64,000 bases of DNA from Paraburkholderia atlantica (GTDB lineage: Bacteria > Pseudomonadota > Gammaproteobacteria > Burkholderiales > Burkholderiaceae): NCBI RefSeq assembly GCF_009362785.1, contig NZ_WHNQ01000002.1, positions 426,296 to 490,295 on the forward strand, given 5' to 3'. Shown here in pieces: positions 62,560-64,000 of the stretch (its first letter is position 1; each line of letters begins with the position of its first letter). Position numbers and translations under genes: made by a program. The notes beneath the pieces were generated by a model. It did not search any database, was not told where the DNA came from, and worked only from the letters and a program-made list of their open reading frames with translations.

Positions 62560-64000
62560 ATGAACAAGTCCTACATCAGCATCTGGAATGAAGCGCTCGG
62601 ATCTTGGGTGGCAGCTTCCGAGAATATGTCGGTGCGTGGCAAGCGAAGCAAGTCGCGGACTGTGGCTGGGACGATCGCCACTGCCCTCGTGCTGGCCGGA
62701 ATGTCGGGCACAGCTGCATCAGCCGTGATCGGCACGCCGGTTGAGGCGACAAATGGGAGCTACTCCGGAACGGACACGGATTCCGCCTCTGCCACAGGTG
62801 ATGACGCAGTAGCGGTTGGTGCAGGGGCGACCGCATCGGCGCAGGGAACAACGGCGCTCGGCGCGGCCAGCGTTGCGGGCGGACAGAATGCTACTGCGAT
62901 TGGCATTCAGGCGACCGCGTCCGAAGGATCGAACGCTATCGGATGGAATACGACTGCGTCTGGAATTGGCAGTACTGCAATCGGCCAATTCGCGAACGCC
63001 GCGGGCGCCTGGAGCACGGCGCTTGGTTTCGAAGCGGAAGCGACCAACGACATGTCGATAGCCATCGGCACGTTGGCGGCCGCAAATGCGGACAATTCCG
63101 TGGCGTTGGGCGCGTACTCGGTTGCCGATCGCGCAAATGTGGTGTCGGTCGGCAGCGCGGGTTTAACGCGCCAGATCACGAATGTGGCGGCCGGCACGGA
63201 AGACTCGGACGCGGTCGTCGTGTCGCAGCTCAAGAACGTGACCACGGCGCTCGGTGGCGGTGCCGCGGTCAATGCAGATGGTTCCATCGCGTCGCCTGCC
63301 TACAACGTGGGGGGTACGGCGGTCGACAACGTCGGCGATGCAATCATCAACCTCGATGGCCGCACCACGCAGAACACGTCGCAGATCACCAGCCTGTTGA
63401 ATGGCTCGGCCGGTCCGGTGCAGCAGGACGCAAGCACCCGTGCGATCACGGTCGCGAAGGACATGGACGGCACGGCGATGAACGTGGCGGGCACGGCGGG
63501 CAACCGCACGGTGACGGGCGTGGCCAATGGCGCAGTGAGGGCAACGAGCGTGGACGCGGTGAATGGCAGCCAGCTGTATGGCACGGCGTGGAGCACGGCC
63601 CGCGCGCTGGGCGGTGGTTCGATCGTGCTTGCGGATGGCTCGATCAGCGCGCCGAAGTTCAGCGTGGGTGGCACGACGGTGTACAGCGTGGCCGAAGCCG
63701 TAACGAACCTCGACGGTCGCACGACGCAGAACACGGGCGACATTGCGCAAAACGCGACCAACATCGCGAGCGTGCAGAACCAGTTGTCCGAAGGTACGGT
63801 GGGTCTGGTACAGCAGGACGCGAACACGCGCGACATCACGGTAGCGAAGGACATGGACGGCACCGTGGTGAACGTGGCGGGCGCGGCGGGTAACCGCACG
63901 GTGACGGGCGTGGCGAATGGCGCAGTGAACGCATCGAGCGTGGATGCGATCAACGGCAGCCAGCTGTACGGCGCGGCATCGAGCACGGCCGAGGCACTGG
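62560..64000 (+). CDS. YadA-type trimeric autotransporter adhesin, 3' end outside window
   Basis: This is a surface adhesin exported by the type Vc route. The N-terminus MNKSYISIWNEALGSWVAAS is an extended signal peptide region (ESPR), followed by a Sec signal ending near ASAV. Residues about 60-190 are YadA head repeats (AVAVGAGATASAQGTTALGA type), then a neck-like TRQITNVAAGTEDSDAVVVS at about 200-220. Two long stalk repeats of about 120-130 residues follow, each with NLDGRTTQNT, ITVAKDMDGT, NRTVTGVANGAV and NGSQLYG. The frame is open at 64000 and the membrane anchor lies beyond. The start has AGGAA eight bases upstream. Confidence 0.93.
   Translation, partial: MNKSYISIWNEALGSWVAASENMSVRGKRSKSRTVAGTIATALVLAGMSGTAASAVIGTPVEATNGSYSGTDTDSASATGDDAVAVGAGATASAQGTTALGAASVAGGQNATAIGIQATASEGSNAIGWNTTASGIGSTAIGQFANAAGAWSTALGFEAEATNDMSIAIGTLAAANADNSVALGAYSVADRANVVSVGSAGLTRQITNVAAGTEDSDAVVVSQLKNVTTALGGGAAVNADGSIASPAYNVGGTAVDNVGDAIINLDGRTTQNTSQITSLLNGSAGPVQQDASTRAITVAKDMDGTAMNVAGTAGNRTVTGVANGAVRATSVDAVNGSQLYGTAWSTARALGGGSIVLADGSISAPKFSVGGTTVYSVAEAVTNLDGRTTQNTGDIAQNATNIASVQNQLSEGTVGLVQQDANTRDITVAKDMDGTVVNVAGAAGNRTVTGVANGAVNASSVDAINGSQLYGAASSTAEAL

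Overview
The window looks like part of the main chromosome of a Burkholderiaceae bacterium, most likely Paraburkholderia or Burkholderia. The base composition is high-GC with strong G/C wobble preference. The gene content fits that family: thrS-infC-rpmI-rplT beside tRNA-Val and relA, scoAB, an AaeB/AaeX/AaeA-type efflux operon led by a NodT-type lipoprotein, prpE, DUF962 and DUF2069 proteins, and an ABC-type inositol cluster. No insertion sequence, integrase, CRISPR array or rRNA is visible. The species cannot be fixed from the sequence alone.

Layout. 1-3.7 kb (minus strand): translation operon thrS-infC-rpmI-rplT, with rplT cut by the window edge and infC starting at a rare ATC codon, then tRNA-Val(GAC) with its own promoter and terminator. 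3.7-9 kb: relA, ridA, a hydrolase and the CoA-transferase pair scoA/scoB. 9-13 kb: a PAS-LuxR regulator, a thioesterase, a short-chain dehydrogenase and ETF-ubiquinone oxidoreductase. 13-25 kb: aroC, an MFS-acyltransferase fusion, a CBS protein, metY with an overlapping hydrolase, DUF962, YihY (TTG start), wrbA, DUF2069, an FAD-linked oxidase, a phosphoesterase and an unlisted 50-residue membrane protein. 25-31 kb: a LysR regulator divergent from a four-gene efflux operon.

31-39 kb is the accessory part. A three-gene minus-strand cassette (GHSLGGG lipase-like protein followed by two tandem, diverging, exported ankyrin proteins) sits between two copies of the same convergent hlyD/chemoreceptor junction. 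It looks like a toxin-immunity module that was inserted, or recombined in, with duplication of flanking DNA. After the chemoreceptor and an Fsr-like MFS pump comes a second candidate toxin-immunity pair: a Tlde1-like (DUF2778) L,D-transpeptidase-fold protein and an 80-residue two-helix membrane protein one base downstream. No type VI secretion structural gene lies in the window.

39-49 kb: prpE, mtnN overlapping a uvrD-type helicase, valS, galU with a clear terminator, and a TusA-like protein. The uvrD and valS promoters are separated by an inverted repeat of about 0.64 kb with arms near 245 bp.

49-61.5 kb is a nearly complete myo-inositol catabolic locus. One arm (minus) is rpiR-type regulator, iolG and a second Gfo/Idh/MocA dehydrogenase. 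The divergent arm (plus) is an ABC importer (binding protein, permease, ATPase), iolC fused to a DUF2090 aldolase-like domain, iolD, iolE and iolB. A GGAA-N6-TTCC palindrome in the divergent promoter region overlaps the presumed -35 of the regulator gene and is the likely operator. iolA is not present here. 61.5-64 kb holds a 15-bp tandem repeat, decayed pieces of a 2-hydroxyacid dehydrogenase and of a LysR-type gene, an AT-richer region with a long palindrome, and the start of a large YadA-type trimeric autotransporter adhesin that runs off the window.
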